Origin: Parabacteroides sp. AM08-6
Lineage (GTDB): Bacteria > Bacteroidota > Bacteroidia > Bacteroidales > Tannerellaceae
Direction of reading: 5' to 3'
Assembly: GCF_003473295.1 (NCBI RefSeq)
Contig: NZ_QRMP01000001.1
Coordinates: 248,001 to 312,000, forward strand
DNA length: 64,000 nt
Shown here: positions 17,560 through 26,449 of the stretch, piece by piece
Layout of the letters: every line of letters begins with the position of its first letter
Position numbering within the stretch: the first letter of the stretch is position 1
Translations under genes and position numbers: made by a program
The notes under the pieces: generated by a model
Told to the model about the DNA's origin: nothing
Database searches by the model: none
Seen by the model: only the letters and a program-made list of their open reading frames with translations

Positions 17560-19317
17560 ATGGCTACGAAAGGAATAGTTAAAGGAATCGTTTCCAACCT
17601 GGTTACAGTAGAGGTTGACGGACCGGTTTCCCAGAATGAAATCTGTTACATTTCCGTGGGAGGCGTAAAGCTGATGGCGGAAGTAATTAAAGTAATAGGT
17701 AAGAATGCTTTTGTACAGGTCTTTGAAAGCACTCGCGGTATGCGAGTAGGCGACGAAGCCGAGTTTGAAGGGCACATGTTGGAAGTTACGCTCGGACCGG
17801 GTATGCTGTCACGCAATTACGATGGTTTGCAGAACGACCTGGATAAAATGGAAGGTGTTTTCCTGAAACGCGGAGAATATACTTTCCCCTTGAATAACGA
17901 AAAGTTGTGGGACTTTAAACCGCTGGCAAAAGTAGGTGATCAAGTTGCTGCCGGTGACTGGTTGGGAGAAGTTGACGAAAACTTTCAACCTCATAAAATC
18001 ATGGTTCCTTTTACTTTCAAAGGAGCATATACAGTTAAGAGCCTCGTAGAGGAAGGGGAGTACACCATCAATCAGGTTATAGCCGTTCTGACAGATGAAG
18101 CCGGTAAAGATGTGGAAGTCACAATGATACAGCGGTGGCCGGTGAAAAAAGCTATTACTTGTTATAAAGAGAAACCACGTCCTTACAAATTGTTGGAAAC
18201 AGGTGTCCGCACTATTGATACGGTGAATCCGATTGTGGAAGGGGGTACAGGATTTATTCCCGGTCCCTTCGGTACAGGAAAGACTGTACTTCAGCACGCT
18301 ATTTCCAAACAGGCGGAAGCAGATATCGTGATTATCGCAGCCTGTGGTGAACGTGCTAACGAGGTTGTGGAAATCTTCACCGAGTTCCCGGAATTGATAG
18401 ACCCGCATACGGGACGTAAATTGATGGAACGTACCATCATTATTGCCAATACTTCAAACATGCCTGTGGCCGCTCGTGAAGCATCCGTATATACAGCCAT
18501 GACAATAGCCGAGTATTACCGTAGTATGGGATTGAAAGTACTGTTGATGGCCGACTCTACTTCCCGTTGGGCACAGGCGCTTCGTGAAATGTCCAATCGT
18601 TTGGAGGAACTTCCCGGACCGGACGCATTTCCGATGGACTTGTCTGCCATTGTTGCTAATTTCTATGCCCGTGCCGGTTATGTTCATCTGAATAATAACA
18701 AGACCGGTTCCGTTACATTTATTGGAACTGTATCGCCTGCCGGTGGTAACCTGAAAGAACCTGTAACGGAAAATACGAAGAAAGTTGCCCGTTGTTTCTA
18801 TGCTCTGGAGCAAGAACGTGCAGACCGTAAACGTTATCCGGCCGTGAATCCGATTGACAGTTATTCTAAATATCTGGAATATCCCGAATTTCAGGATTAT
18901 ATAGCCAAACATATTTCTCCTACTTGGATTGACAAGGTGAATGAAATCAAAACCCGTATGTTGCGCGGTAAGGAAATTTCCGAACAGATTAACATTTTGG
19001 GTGATGACGGTGTACCTGTGGAATACCATGTGATTTTTTGGAAGTCCGAATTGATTGACTTCGTTATCCTGCAACAGGATGCGTTTGATGTAATCGATGC
19101 CGTAACGCCGTTGGCTCGTCAGGAATTTATGTTGGACAAAGTAGTGAAAATCTGTCATACGGAATTCAAATTCGATACTTTCCTTGAAGTAATGGAATAC
19201 TTTAAGAAGATGATTAATATTTTCAAACAGATGAACTACTCGGAATACGAGAGCGAACAGTTTAAGAAGTTCAACCTAGAACTTGACGCCCTGCTGGCAG
19301 AGCGCGAGGATAAATAA
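17560..19317 (+). CDS. ntpA: V-type ATPase catalytic subunit A
   Basis: 585 aa. Beta-barrel start (GIVKGIVSNLVTVEV), A-type non-homologous region (about 110-190), then the nucleotide-binding domain with P-loop GPFGTGKT at 235-242, and the SNMPVAAREASVYTAMTIAE and DSTSRWAQALREMSNRLEELPGP blocks in separate stretches. Length matches bacterial and archaeal A subunits. It forms the A3B3 head with the next gene product and either makes ATP or pumps ions by ATP hydrolysis. Confidence 0.97.
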   Translation: MATKGIVKGIVSNLVTVEVDGPVSQNEICYISVGGVKLMAEVIKVIGKNAFVQVFESTRGMRVGDEAEFEGHMLEVTLGPGMLSRNYDGLQNDLDKMEGVFLKRGEYTFPLNNEKLWDFKPLAKVGDQVAAGDWLGEVDENFQPHKIMVPFTFKGAYTVKSLVEEGEYTINQVIAVLTDEAGKDVEVTMIQRWPVKKAITCYKEKPRPYKLLETGVRTIDTVNPIVEGGTGFIPGPFGTGKTVLQHAISKQAEADIVIIAACGERANEVVEIFTEFPELIDPHTGRKLMERTIIIANTSNMPVAAREASVYTAMTIAEYYRSMGLKVLLMADSTSRWAQALREMSNRLEELPGPDAFPMDLSAIVANFYARAGYVHLNNNKTGSVTFIGTVSPAGGNLKEPVTENTKKVARCFYALEQERADRKRYPAVNPIDSYSKYLEYPEFQDYIAKHISPTWIDKVNEIKTRMLRGKEISEQINILGDDGVPVEYHVIFWKSELIDFVILQQDAFDVIDAVTPLARQEFMLDKVVKICHTEFKFDTFLEVMEYFKKMINIFKQMNYSEYESEQFKKFNLELDALLAEREDK

Positions 19318-19326
19318 ATAGAGCGT

Positions 19327-20646
19327 ATGGCAACAAAAGCATTTCAAAAAATATATACAAAGATTACCCAGATTACAAAGGCAACCTGTTCGTTGAAAGC
19401 AACAGGTGTTGGGTATGACGAGTTGGCATCCGTGGATGGAAAGCTGGCTCAGGTGGTAAAGATTATCGGCGACGAAGTAACGTTGCAGGTATTCTCCGGA
19501 ACGGAAGGTATCCGTACGAATGCCGAAGTGGTATTCATGGGGAAGGCTCCTTCGTTGAAGGTGGGAGACCAGTTGGCCGGCCGTTTCTTTAACGCGTATG
19601 GTGAACCGATTGACGGTGGTCCTATACCTGAAGGGGTAGAAGTGGAAATTGGTGGTCCGTCCGTAAACCCGGTTCGCCGTGAACAGCCGTCCGAGCTGAT
19701 TGCTACGGGTATTGCCGGCATCGACTTGAACAATACATTGGTGACAGGGCAGAAAATTCCGTTTTTCGCGGATCCCGACCAACCGTTCAACCAAGTAATG
19801 GCCATGGTAGCCTTGCGCGCCCAATCCGACAAGATTATTCTGGGTGGTATGGGGATGACTAATGACGATTATCTGTTCTTTAAAAATACATTTAGTAATG
19901 CCGGTGCACTCGACCGCATCGTCAGCTTTATCAATACGACGGAGGACCCGTCCGTAGAACGTATCCTTATCCCGGATATGGCATTAAGTGCTGCCGAATA
20001 TTTCGCAGTACAAAAAAATGAAAAGGTATTGGTTTTGCTTACGGATATGACAAACTATGCAGATGCTTTGGCAATCGTGTCAAACCGCATGGACCAGATT
20101 CCTTCGAAGGACTCTATGCCGGGTTCCCTGTATTCGGATTTAGCTAAGATTTACGAAAAGGCAGTACAATTTCCTGCCGGTGGTTCCATTACAATTATAG
20201 CCGTAACTACTTTGTCCGGTGGCGACATTACGCATGCCGTGCCTGATAATACAGGTTATATTACCGAAGGGCAGTTGTATTTGCGTAAGGATAGTGATGT
20301 AGGCAAGGTTATTGTAGACCCATTCCGAAGCTTGTCCCGTTTGAAACAGCTGGTAACCGGAAAGAAAACGCGTGAAGACCATCCGCAGGTAATGAATGCC
20401 GCCGTGCGTCTATATGCCGATGCAGCTAATGCAAAGACAAAAATGGAAAACGGTTTCGACTTAACCGACTACGACAATCGTACGCTTGCCTTTGCCAAAG
20501 ATTATTCCGAAAAGCTACTGGCAATCGACGTGAACCTGGACACAACCGAAATGCTCGATGTGGCATGGGGCTTATTCGGTGAATATTTCACTCCGGCCGA
20601 AGTGAATATCAAGCAGGCTTTGGTTGATAAATACTGGAAAGAATAA
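19327..20646 (+). CDS. ntpB: V-type ATPase regulatory subunit B
   Basis: 439 aa, 9 bp after subunit A. It carries the family pattern of B subunits (RFFNAYGEPIDGGP, PVRREQPSELIATGIAGIDL, LLTDMTNYADAL) but no Walker A lysine loop, as expected for the non-catalytic partner. It completes the A3B3 head. The short gap to A suggests coupled translation, consistent with equal stoichiometry. Confidence 0.96.
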   Translation: MATKAFQKIYTKITQITKATCSLKATGVGYDELASVDGKLAQVVKIIGDEVTLQVFSGTEGIRTNAEVVFMGKAPSLKVGDQLAGRFFNAYGEPIDGGPIPEGVEVEIGGPSVNPVRREQPSELIATGIAGIDLNNTLVTGQKIPFFADPDQPFNQVMAMVALRAQSDKIILGGMGMTNDDYLFFKNTFSNAGALDRIVSFINTTEDPSVERILIPDMALSAAEYFAVQKNEKVLVLLTDMTNYADALAIVSNRMDQIPSKDSMPGSLYSDLAKIYEKAVQFPAGGSITIIAVTTLSGGDITHAVPDNTGYITEGQLYLRKDSDVGKVIVDPFRSLSRLKQLVTGKKTREDHPQVMNAAVRLYADAANAKTKMENGFDLTDYDNRTLAFAKDYSEKLLAIDVNLDTTEMLDVAWGLFGEYFTPAEVNIKQALVDKYWKE

Positions 20647-20666
20647 GCAAAAAGAGGCGTGAATAA

Positions 20667-20753
20667 TCCATTCGGATGAAAATAAAATTCATTCGAAAGG
20701 AATTTGAATTTCATTCGAAAGAAGTTTAGGTTCCATTCGAAAGGAAAATAAAA
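20667..20753. repeat. 22-bp periodic palindromic repeat between subunits B and D
   Basis: Units of the type TTCATTCGAAAGG start at 20667, 20688, 20710 and 20732, a spacing of 21, 22 and 22 bp. The last unit extends to TTCCATTCGAAAGGAA, a 16-bp palindrome with one mispaired position around TTCGAA. See the findings on the 22-bp family. Confidence 0.9.
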
Positions 20754-20762
20754 CGATAAAAT

Positions 20763-21386
20763 ATGGCAATAAAGTTTCAATATAATAAGACCTCTCTTCA
20801 GCAACTGGAGAAGCAACTGAAGATGCGTGAGCGTTCCCTGCCGACCATTAAAAGCAAGGAAAGTGCTTTGCGTATTGAAGTGAAGCGAACCAAGGATGAA
20901 GTAACAAAATTGGAACTTCAGCTGGAAGAAGAAATACAGAGCTATGAGGATATGGTTGCTTTGTGGAATGAGTTTAATCCAGAACTGATTGCAGTGAAGG
21001 ATGTTTTGCTCTCCACAAAGAAGATAGCCGGTGTGGTAGTACCTGTATTGAATGAGATACAGTTTGAAATCGGACATTACAGTCTTTTCAACGCCCCGGC
21101 CTGGTTTACCGATGGTATCGAGCTGCTGAAAAAGTTAGCACGTACCGGTATCGAAGCCGAGTTCTCAGGTATGAAGCTGGAGTTATTGGAGCATGCACGG
21201 AAGAAGACAACTCAAAAGGTGAACCTTTTTGAGAAAGTACAGATACCGGGCTATAGGGATGCGATTCGAAAAGTGAAACGATTTATGGAGGACGAAGAAA
21301 GTCTGTCCAAATCGTCACAGAAAATCATGCGGGCAAATCAGGAAAAGCGTAAAGCGAAAGAAGAAATAGAGGAGGTTGGAGCATGA
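20763..21386 (+). CDS. ntpD: V-type ATPase central-stalk subunit D
   Basis: 207 aa, almost entirely helical, with long N- and C-terminal coiled-coil stretches (LQQLEKQLKMRERSLPTIKS and the basic C-terminal helix). This is the pattern of the rotor shaft subunit that turns inside the A3B3 head. Its stop overlaps the start of subunit I (ATGA at 21383-21386). Confidence 0.85.
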   Translation: MAIKFQYNKTSLQQLEKQLKMRERSLPTIKSKESALRIEVKRTKDEVTKLELQLEEEIQSYEDMVALWNEFNPELIAVKDVLLSTKKIAGVVVPVLNEIQFEIGHYSLFNAPAWFTDGIELLKKLARTGIEAEFSGMKLELLEHARKKTTQKVNLFEKVQIPGYRDAIRKVKRFMEDEESLSKSSQKIMRANQEKRKAKEEIEEVGA

Positions 21387-23203
21387 TAGTAAAGATGAAT
21401 AAATATGCCTTTATGGTATATTACCGGGAATATGATACATTTCTGGAAACCCTTCGGAATTTGGGCGTTCTCCATGTAAAGGAAACCAATTCTATTCTGG
21501 ATAATGCGGAATTACAGGCTTTGCTTGCTGAACGCAAACGTGTGAATTTGGCACTTCGTTTCTGCAAAAGCTTGAATGCACAGGACAAAAGCGTCACGTT
21601 AGCTCCGGGACGAGAACTGACAAAAGAAGCCGGTTTGAAACTGCTGGGCAAGTTGGAGGAAATGCAGAATAAAAAAGTACAGTTGCAGGCCACCGAAGCC
21701 TCACTGGAAAAGGATATCGCCTATATGGAAATATGGGGAGAGTTCAGTTATGCCAACATCAACCGCTTGAAAAGAGCGGGATACGATGTTACTTTTTTCA
21801 GCTGTCCGACTTCCAAATATGAGCCTAAATGGGGAGAAGAATATAATGCCTTTCTGGTGAATAACTATCAATCGGTTACCTATTTCGTAACAGTTACAAA
21901 AACAGGAACTGCTATTAATATAGATGCCGAACGTCCGAAGATGCCTGACCGTGGTCTGGCAAAACTGCATCTTGCCTATGAGCAATTGCGGGAAAACTTC
22001 AAGGTTCTGGACAAGCAGATGAAAGAGTTTGCCGCCGCCCAATATAATACACTGATAGAACTGGATAAGAATATCCAAAACGAATTCAATCTGTCGAATA
22101 CGTTGGTGCAGACAGACCGTGAAGCCGGCGATAAACTGATGCTTCTGGAAGGTTTTGTTCCGGCAGAAGATGCTCCGGTTATGGAAGAGACACTCGAAAA
22201 GGATGGTTACTATTTCCAACAACTGGATATCCTGGATGACGAAAAGGTACCAATCAAACTGAAGAATAATAAGTTTACCAAGCTATATGAGCCAATTACC
22301 AGAATGTTTTCGTTGCCGAACTATTCAGAGTTCGACCCGACTCCTTTCTTTGCTCCATTCTTTATGCTGTTTTTCGGATTATGTTTCGGGGATGGCGGAT
22401 ACGGCTTGTTGGTATTGATAGTTTGTACTATTTTGAAACGAAAAGTCAATCCGGACTTCAAACCCTATCTGACTTTGTTTCAGTTTTTCGGATTGGCGGC
22501 ATTGATTGTAGGTTCATGTACGGGTTCTTTCTTCGGTATCGAACTGGCGAAAGTTCCGGCTTTCTCTGCTGTGAAAGACTATTTTGTGAATAGTGACAAT
22601 CTGATGACATTCTCTATAATCATCGGTTTGGTACAAATTATATTCGGGAAAGTGGTTGCTGCCCTGAAAACCATGTCGCAGAAGGGAACGAAATACGGGA
22701 TTGCCCCGCTTGCGTGGGTGTTTATCATCATCGCTCTCTGTTGTTTTTTCGGTTTACCGATGCTACATGTACAACTGTCTGATATGGTTAAAAACATTTT
22801 TATGGGAATAGCGGCAATCGGTTTGTTGGTAGCGTTCCTTTATAATTCTCCTGGAAAGAATATATTCCTAAACTTCGGTACAGGTTTATGGAATACTTAT
22901 AATGTAGCTTCCGGACTGTTGGGAGACACATTATCCTATATCCGTTTATTTGCTATCGGCTTGACTGGGGCTATTTTGGGTGGCGTGTTCAACTCGTTGG
23001 CTGTCGATATGACGGAAGGCATGAATGTGGTGTTGCGTGCGATTTGTATGCTGCTGATTTTATTAATCGGGCATTCAATCAATATCGGACTTTGTACGAT
23101 TAGTTCGCTGGTTCACCCGTTGCGTCTTATCTTTGTGGAATATTATAAGAATGCCGAATTTGAAGGAGGCGGTAAAGAATATAAACCGTTCAAAAAGGCA
23201 TAG
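21383..23203 (+). CDS. ntpI: V-type ATPase membrane subunit I (a)
   Basis: 606 aa. The N-terminal half is cytoplasmic coiled coil (about 1-310). The C-terminal half has seven or eight membrane helices beginning with FFAPFFMLFFGLCFGDGGYG and including LLGDTLSYIRLFAIGLTGA, which holds the arginine that the rotor ring passes during ion transport. It forms the ion half-channels next to the K ring. Start chosen at 21383 because of the ATGA overlap with D; a second ATG follows four codons later. Confidence 0.93.
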   Translation: MIVKMNKYAFMVYYREYDTFLETLRNLGVLHVKETNSILDNAELQALLAERKRVNLALRFCKSLNAQDKSVTLAPGRELTKEAGLKLLGKLEEMQNKKVQLQATEASLEKDIAYMEIWGEFSYANINRLKRAGYDVTFFSCPTSKYEPKWGEEYNAFLVNNYQSVTYFVTVTKTGTAINIDAERPKMPDRGLAKLHLAYEQLRENFKVLDKQMKEFAAAQYNTLIELDKNIQNEFNLSNTLVQTDREAGDKLMLLEGFVPAEDAPVMEETLEKDGYYFQQLDILDDEKVPIKLKNNKFTKLYEPITRMFSLPNYSEFDPTPFFAPFFMLFFGLCFGDGGYGLLVLIVCTILKRKVNPDFKPYLTLFQFFGLAALIVGSCTGSFFGIELAKVPAFSAVKDYFVNSDNLMTFSIIIGLVQIIFGKVVAALKTMSQKGTKYGIAPLAWVFIIIALCCFFGLPMLHVQLSDMVKNIFMGIAAIGLLVAFLYNSPGKNIFLNFGTGLWNTYNVASGLLGDTLSYIRLFAIGLTGAILGGVFNSLAVDMTEGMNVVLRAICMLLILLIGHSINIGLCTISSLVHPLRLIFVEYYKNAEFEGGGKEYKPFKKA

Positions 23204-23221
23204 TTTCAAGAACGCTTGAAA
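23204..23221 (+). promoter_or_regulatory. Intercistronic hairpin between subunits I and K
   Basis: TTTCAAG-AACG-CTTGAAA begins directly after the stop of subunit I: a perfect 7-bp stem with a 4-nt loop, followed by TCATTTTTG. It could act as a weak attenuator or a processing/stability element that separates K, which is needed in many copies per complex, from the rest. Confidence 0.5.
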
Positions 23222-23284
23222 TCATTTTTGAAAACAAGTAAATTAAATAATAACAAAAGAATAAATTAAAAAACAAATTTCATT

Positions 23285-23737
23285 ATGGAACCAATTTTAT
23301 TAGCTTATTTAGGTATTGCATTCATGACAGGTTTAACCTTCATCGGCAGTAGTTATGGTGTAACAATCTGCGGTAGCGCAGTCGTAGGTGCAATGAAGAA
23401 AAACCCGGATGCGATGGGTACTTATATAGCCTTGAGTGCATTGCCTTCTTCACAAGGTCTGTACGGCTTTGTCGGATATTTTATGATGCAGAAATTTTTA
23501 GTTGAAAGTATTACGATGTTGAATGCTGCCGCCATACTCGGTTCAGGTTTGGTACTGGGTTTTGCCGGTTTATTCTCAGCTATTCGTCAGGCCGGAGTGT
23601 GTGCAAACGGTATTGCTGGTGTGGGTGCAGGTCACAATGTGTTTGGTACGACAATGGTGATGGCTGTGTTCCCTGAATTGTATGCAATTCTTGCGCTGTT
23701 GGTTGTTATCTTGATTGGTAATGCTCTTCCGGTTTAA
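23285..23737 (+). CDS. ntpK: V-type ATPase rotor-ring subunit K (proteolipid), probably sodium-binding
   Basis: 150 aa, four membrane helices in two hairpins (duplicated c-subunit). The ion-carrying carboxylate is E131 (VFPELYAIL) in the last helix; the first hairpin has none, as usual for V-type rings. The other residues that line the sodium site of the Enterococcus ring have matches here: S56 and Q57 (PSSQGLYGF) and Q102 (SAIRQAG). This supports sodium coupling, although the precise site needs structural comparison. Last gene of the operon. Confidence 0.93.
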   Translation: MEPILLAYLGIAFMTGLTFIGSSYGVTICGSAVVGAMKKNPDAMGTYIALSALPSSQGLYGFVGYFMMQKFLVESITMLNAAAILGSGLVLGFAGLFSAIRQAGVCANGIAGVGAGHNVFGTTMVMAVFPELYAILALLVVILIGNALPV

Positions 23738-23763
23738 ATAGAAGTTGCTCTTAAGAGACACTG

Positions 23764-23825
23764 ACGACGCTGAGAGCGTAAACTTATGTTGTTGAAATCA
23801 GCATAAGTTTCGTTTTCAGCGTCGT
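23764..23825 (+). terminator. Long hairpin after the V-ATPase operon
   Basis: Left arm 23764-23788 and right arm 23802-23825 pair over about 24 bp with a few mismatches (ACGACGCTGA ... AACTTATG against CATAAGTTT ... TCAGCGTCGT), followed by TTCTGTCCTTT. It most likely ends the operon; there is no long T run. Confidence 0.7.
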
Positions 23826-23879
23826 TTCTGTCCTTTAAATAGTCCGATTTGATTATGATATTCATTTAAAACGTCAAAT

Positions 23880-26327
23880 ATGAAAAAACAATTGTTACTC
23901 ATTTTAGCCTGTTCAGGATTGCTGGCGTCTTCAGGCATACATGGCCAGCAGGTGCAGTCTGATTGGTTGGCCGGTTATACACAGGCACAGCGGTTCACCA
24001 AGGAGAAGCTGAATACGATGTTATTTTCGACCACAGTCGACCCGCATTGGTTCCAAAAAGGAAACTGTTTCTGGTATTCATACAAAACCAGTAATGGTAA
24101 TTGTTGGTATGTGGTAAACCCGGCGGCAAAGACCAAACGTCCGTTGTTTGATATGGATGCGATAGCTGCACAAATTACTGAAATAGTGAAAGACCCCTTT
24201 ACGGCACAGCATCTTCCGATTCAAAAGCTGGAAGCACAAGAGGACGGACGCACGTTTACTTTTCAGATAACCTCTTCGCAGGACGCCAAAAAGGATACGA
24301 CAGACAAAAAAGAAAACAAGAATAAGAAAGAAGTCTTCTATTTCTCCTATGATTATCCGACCCGTAAACTGACTTGGATGGAAGAGAAGAAGAAAGATAC
24401 CGAATATCCCAACTGGGCAACTTTCTCACCCGATGGTAAGACGATCGTTTACGCCAAAGACCTAAATCTGTACCGCATGTCCCGTGAAGACTACGAGAAA
24501 CTGAAGAAAGATGATAAAGACAGCACCGTTACCGATATTCAACTGACCACTTTCGGAGTGAAGGATTTTGGTTTCGGACAACCATACAGCCTTCTGAATA
24601 CCGATACGCTTTGTAACGGCAAACGTAAAGGTGTCTGGGGTATCGTTTGGTCGCCGGATTCTCGTTATTTTGCCATAACCATCGACGACGAGCGCGAAGT
24701 AAAAGACCTTTGGGTCATCAACTCCATGGCGTCTCCTCGTCCGACCCTTGAGACTTATAAATATCAGATGCCGGGTGAAAAAGAAGCCCCGGAGACGCAT
24801 CTTTACCTGTTCGATATGAACGATAACAGCTATAAGGAAATCCGCACATCCGCTTTTAAGAACCAGACACTACGCCTGGCTTATAAACCTACTCTGCAAA
24901 AAGAAAGGGATATGAAGGAGCGCGGTTATGCCTGGTTGGGAGACAACAACCGTTTCTTTGTCACCCGTTCCAGCCGCGATTTATATCGTATCGACATTTG
25001 CTCCTATACAATAGGGGAGGATTCAATCCGTCCTCTTATCCAAGAGCGAATGAATACCTATCAGGAAATGCGTCCACTGGCGACAGTCAACGGAGGGAAG
25101 GAACTTATCCAATGGAGTGAACGTGACGGTTGGGCACATCTATACTTGTATGATGGCGAAGGCAACCTGAAAAACCGTATCACATCCGGACCATGGCACG
25201 TCGACCAGATTGTCAAGGTGGATGATGCGAAGCGCGTCGTCTATTTCTTGGCAAACGGGAAGGAGAAAGACGAAAATCCCTATTACGAACATCTCTATCG
25301 GGCTAATTTGGACGGAAGCGGATTGCAGCAGGTGACGGCCGGAGATTATTTCCACGATATTCGCATGGATGATAATGCGCAGTTTGTCGTCAGCAACTAT
25401 TCCCGCGTGAATACGATTCCGAAGACGGATTTGTTGGATAATACAGGCCGTAAGGTAATGTCGCTCGAAGAAAGCGACTTCTCCCAACTGCTGGCCGCCG
25501 GCTATAAGTTTCCGGAACCGTTTAAAGTAAAAGCTGCCGATGGCGTAACGGATTTGTATGGCGTGATGTACAAGCCGTTCGACTTTGACTCGACACGAAT
25601 TTATCCCATTATCGACTATGTTTATCCCGGTCCGCAGGTAGAAGCAACCGTTTATCCCTTTACCCGGATGAGCGTACGTACCGACCGTTTGGCTCAAGCC
25701 GGATTTATCGTGGTTACTGTAGGCAATCGCGGCGGACATCCGAGCCGTTCGAAGTGGTATCATAATTTCGGCTACGGAAACCTGCGCGATTACGGATTGG
25801 CAGACCAGAAGACAGCCATTATCCAGTTGGCCGACCGTTATAAGTTTATCGACATTCACCGTGTAGGCATCCACGGACATTCGGGAGGCGGTTTTATGTC
25901 GACTGCCGCTATCCTGCAATACCCGGACTTCTTCAAAGTAGCGGTTTCCTGCGCAGGAAATCATGATAACCGTATCTACAACCGCTGGTGGAGCGAAACG
26001 CATCATGGTGTGAAAGAGGTTGTATCCGACAAAGGCGACACGACATTTGTTTATAACATCCGGACCAATCCGGAGATTGCCAGACAACTGAAAGGGAACT
26101 TGATGCTTGTACACGGTGACATTGATAATAACGTACATCCGGGAAATACCCTGCGCGTGGTGGATGCCCTGATACGAGCCAACAAACGTTTCGATATGCT
26201 TATCCTGCCACAGCAACGTCATGGCTTTGGTGATATGGACGAATATTTCTACTGGCGTCTGGTGGATTATTTCTCTCGGAACCTATTAGGCAGCCAGGAT
26301 ACATCGATTGATATTCCGCAACGATAA
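23880..26327 (+). CDS. Dipeptidyl peptidase IV-like serine peptidase (family S9)
   Basis: 815 aa, signal peptide about 1-22 (GIHGQ). Residues about 90-530 form the N-terminal beta-propeller. The C-terminal alpha/beta-hydrolase (about 560-815) has the nucleophile S668 in GHSGGGF, the acid in HGDIDNNVHP and the histidine in QQRHGF. S9 enzymes of this type release N-terminal dipeptides, often X-Pro, in the periplasm. The sequence has a Lys/Asp-rich insertion near residues 138-150 (KKDTTDKKENKNKK). Single gene, ended by the following hairpin. Confidence 0.9.
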   Translation: MKKQLLLILACSGLLASSGIHGQQVQSDWLAGYTQAQRFTKEKLNTMLFSTTVDPHWFQKGNCFWYSYKTSNGNCWYVVNPAAKTKRPLFDMDAIAAQITEIVKDPFTAQHLPIQKLEAQEDGRTFTFQITSSQDAKKDTTDKKENKNKKEVFYFSYDYPTRKLTWMEEKKKDTEYPNWATFSPDGKTIVYAKDLNLYRMSREDYEKLKKDDKDSTVTDIQLTTFGVKDFGFGQPYSLLNTDTLCNGKRKGVWGIVWSPDSRYFAITIDDEREVKDLWVINSMASPRPTLETYKYQMPGEKEAPETHLYLFDMNDNSYKEIRTSAFKNQTLRLAYKPTLQKERDMKERGYAWLGDNNRFFVTRSSRDLYRIDICSYTIGEDSIRPLIQERMNTYQEMRPLATVNGGKELIQWSERDGWAHLYLYDGEGNLKNRITSGPWHVDQIVKVDDAKRVVYFLANGKEKDENPYYEHLYRANLDGSGLQQVTAGDYFHDIRMDDNAQFVVSNYSRVNTIPKTDLLDNTGRKVMSLEESDFSQLLAAGYKFPEPFKVKAADGVTDLYGVMYKPFDFDSTRIYPIIDYVYPGPQVEATVYPFTRMSVRTDRLAQAGFIVVTVGNRGGHPSRSKWYHNFGYGNLRDYGLADQKTAIIQLADRYKFIDIHRVGIHGHSGGGFMSTAAILQYPDFFKVAVSCAGNHDNRIYNRWWSETHHGVKEVVSDKGDTTFVYNIRTNPEIARQLKGNLMLVHGDIDNNVHPGNTLRVVDALIRANKRFDMLILPQQRHGFGDMDEYFYWRLVDYFSRNLLGSQDTSIDIPQR

Positions 26328-26388
26328 ATAGTTTAAGAAGCATTCAGGAGAGTTCATTCCTTAATCTAGCAGCTTCACGCTTTTACAT

Positions 26389-26424
26389 AATGAAAGGCAA
26401 AGGTACAATCGTATCTTTGCCTTT
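26389..26424 (+). terminator. 14-bp hairpin after the peptidase gene
   Basis: AAAGGCAAAGGTAC pairs with GTATCTTTGCCTTT around a 4-nt loop AATC (one G-U pair). It ends in CTTTATT and lies between the peptidase and the metal-efflux genes. The right arm also contains TATCTTTG, a match to the -7 promoter box, so it might instead be or overlap an operator/promoter for the efflux operon 26 bp downstream. Confidence 0.65.
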
Positions 26425-26449
26425 ATTAGTAATCTAATATGATAGTAAG

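Noticed and set aside
18454..19824. Minus-strand frames of 182 and 234 codons opposite V-ATPase A and B
   Set aside because: Shadows of strongly conserved genes.
25140..26222. 360-codon minus-strand frame opposite the S9 peptidase
   Set aside because: The plus strand encodes the catalytic triad in the same stretch; the minus-strand product has no domain or leader.
26412..26419. TATCTTTG as the -7 promoter box of the metal-efflux operon
   Set aside because: It lies inside the right arm of a 14-bp hairpin and has no -33 partner; a terminator explains it better, although an operator role is not excluded.
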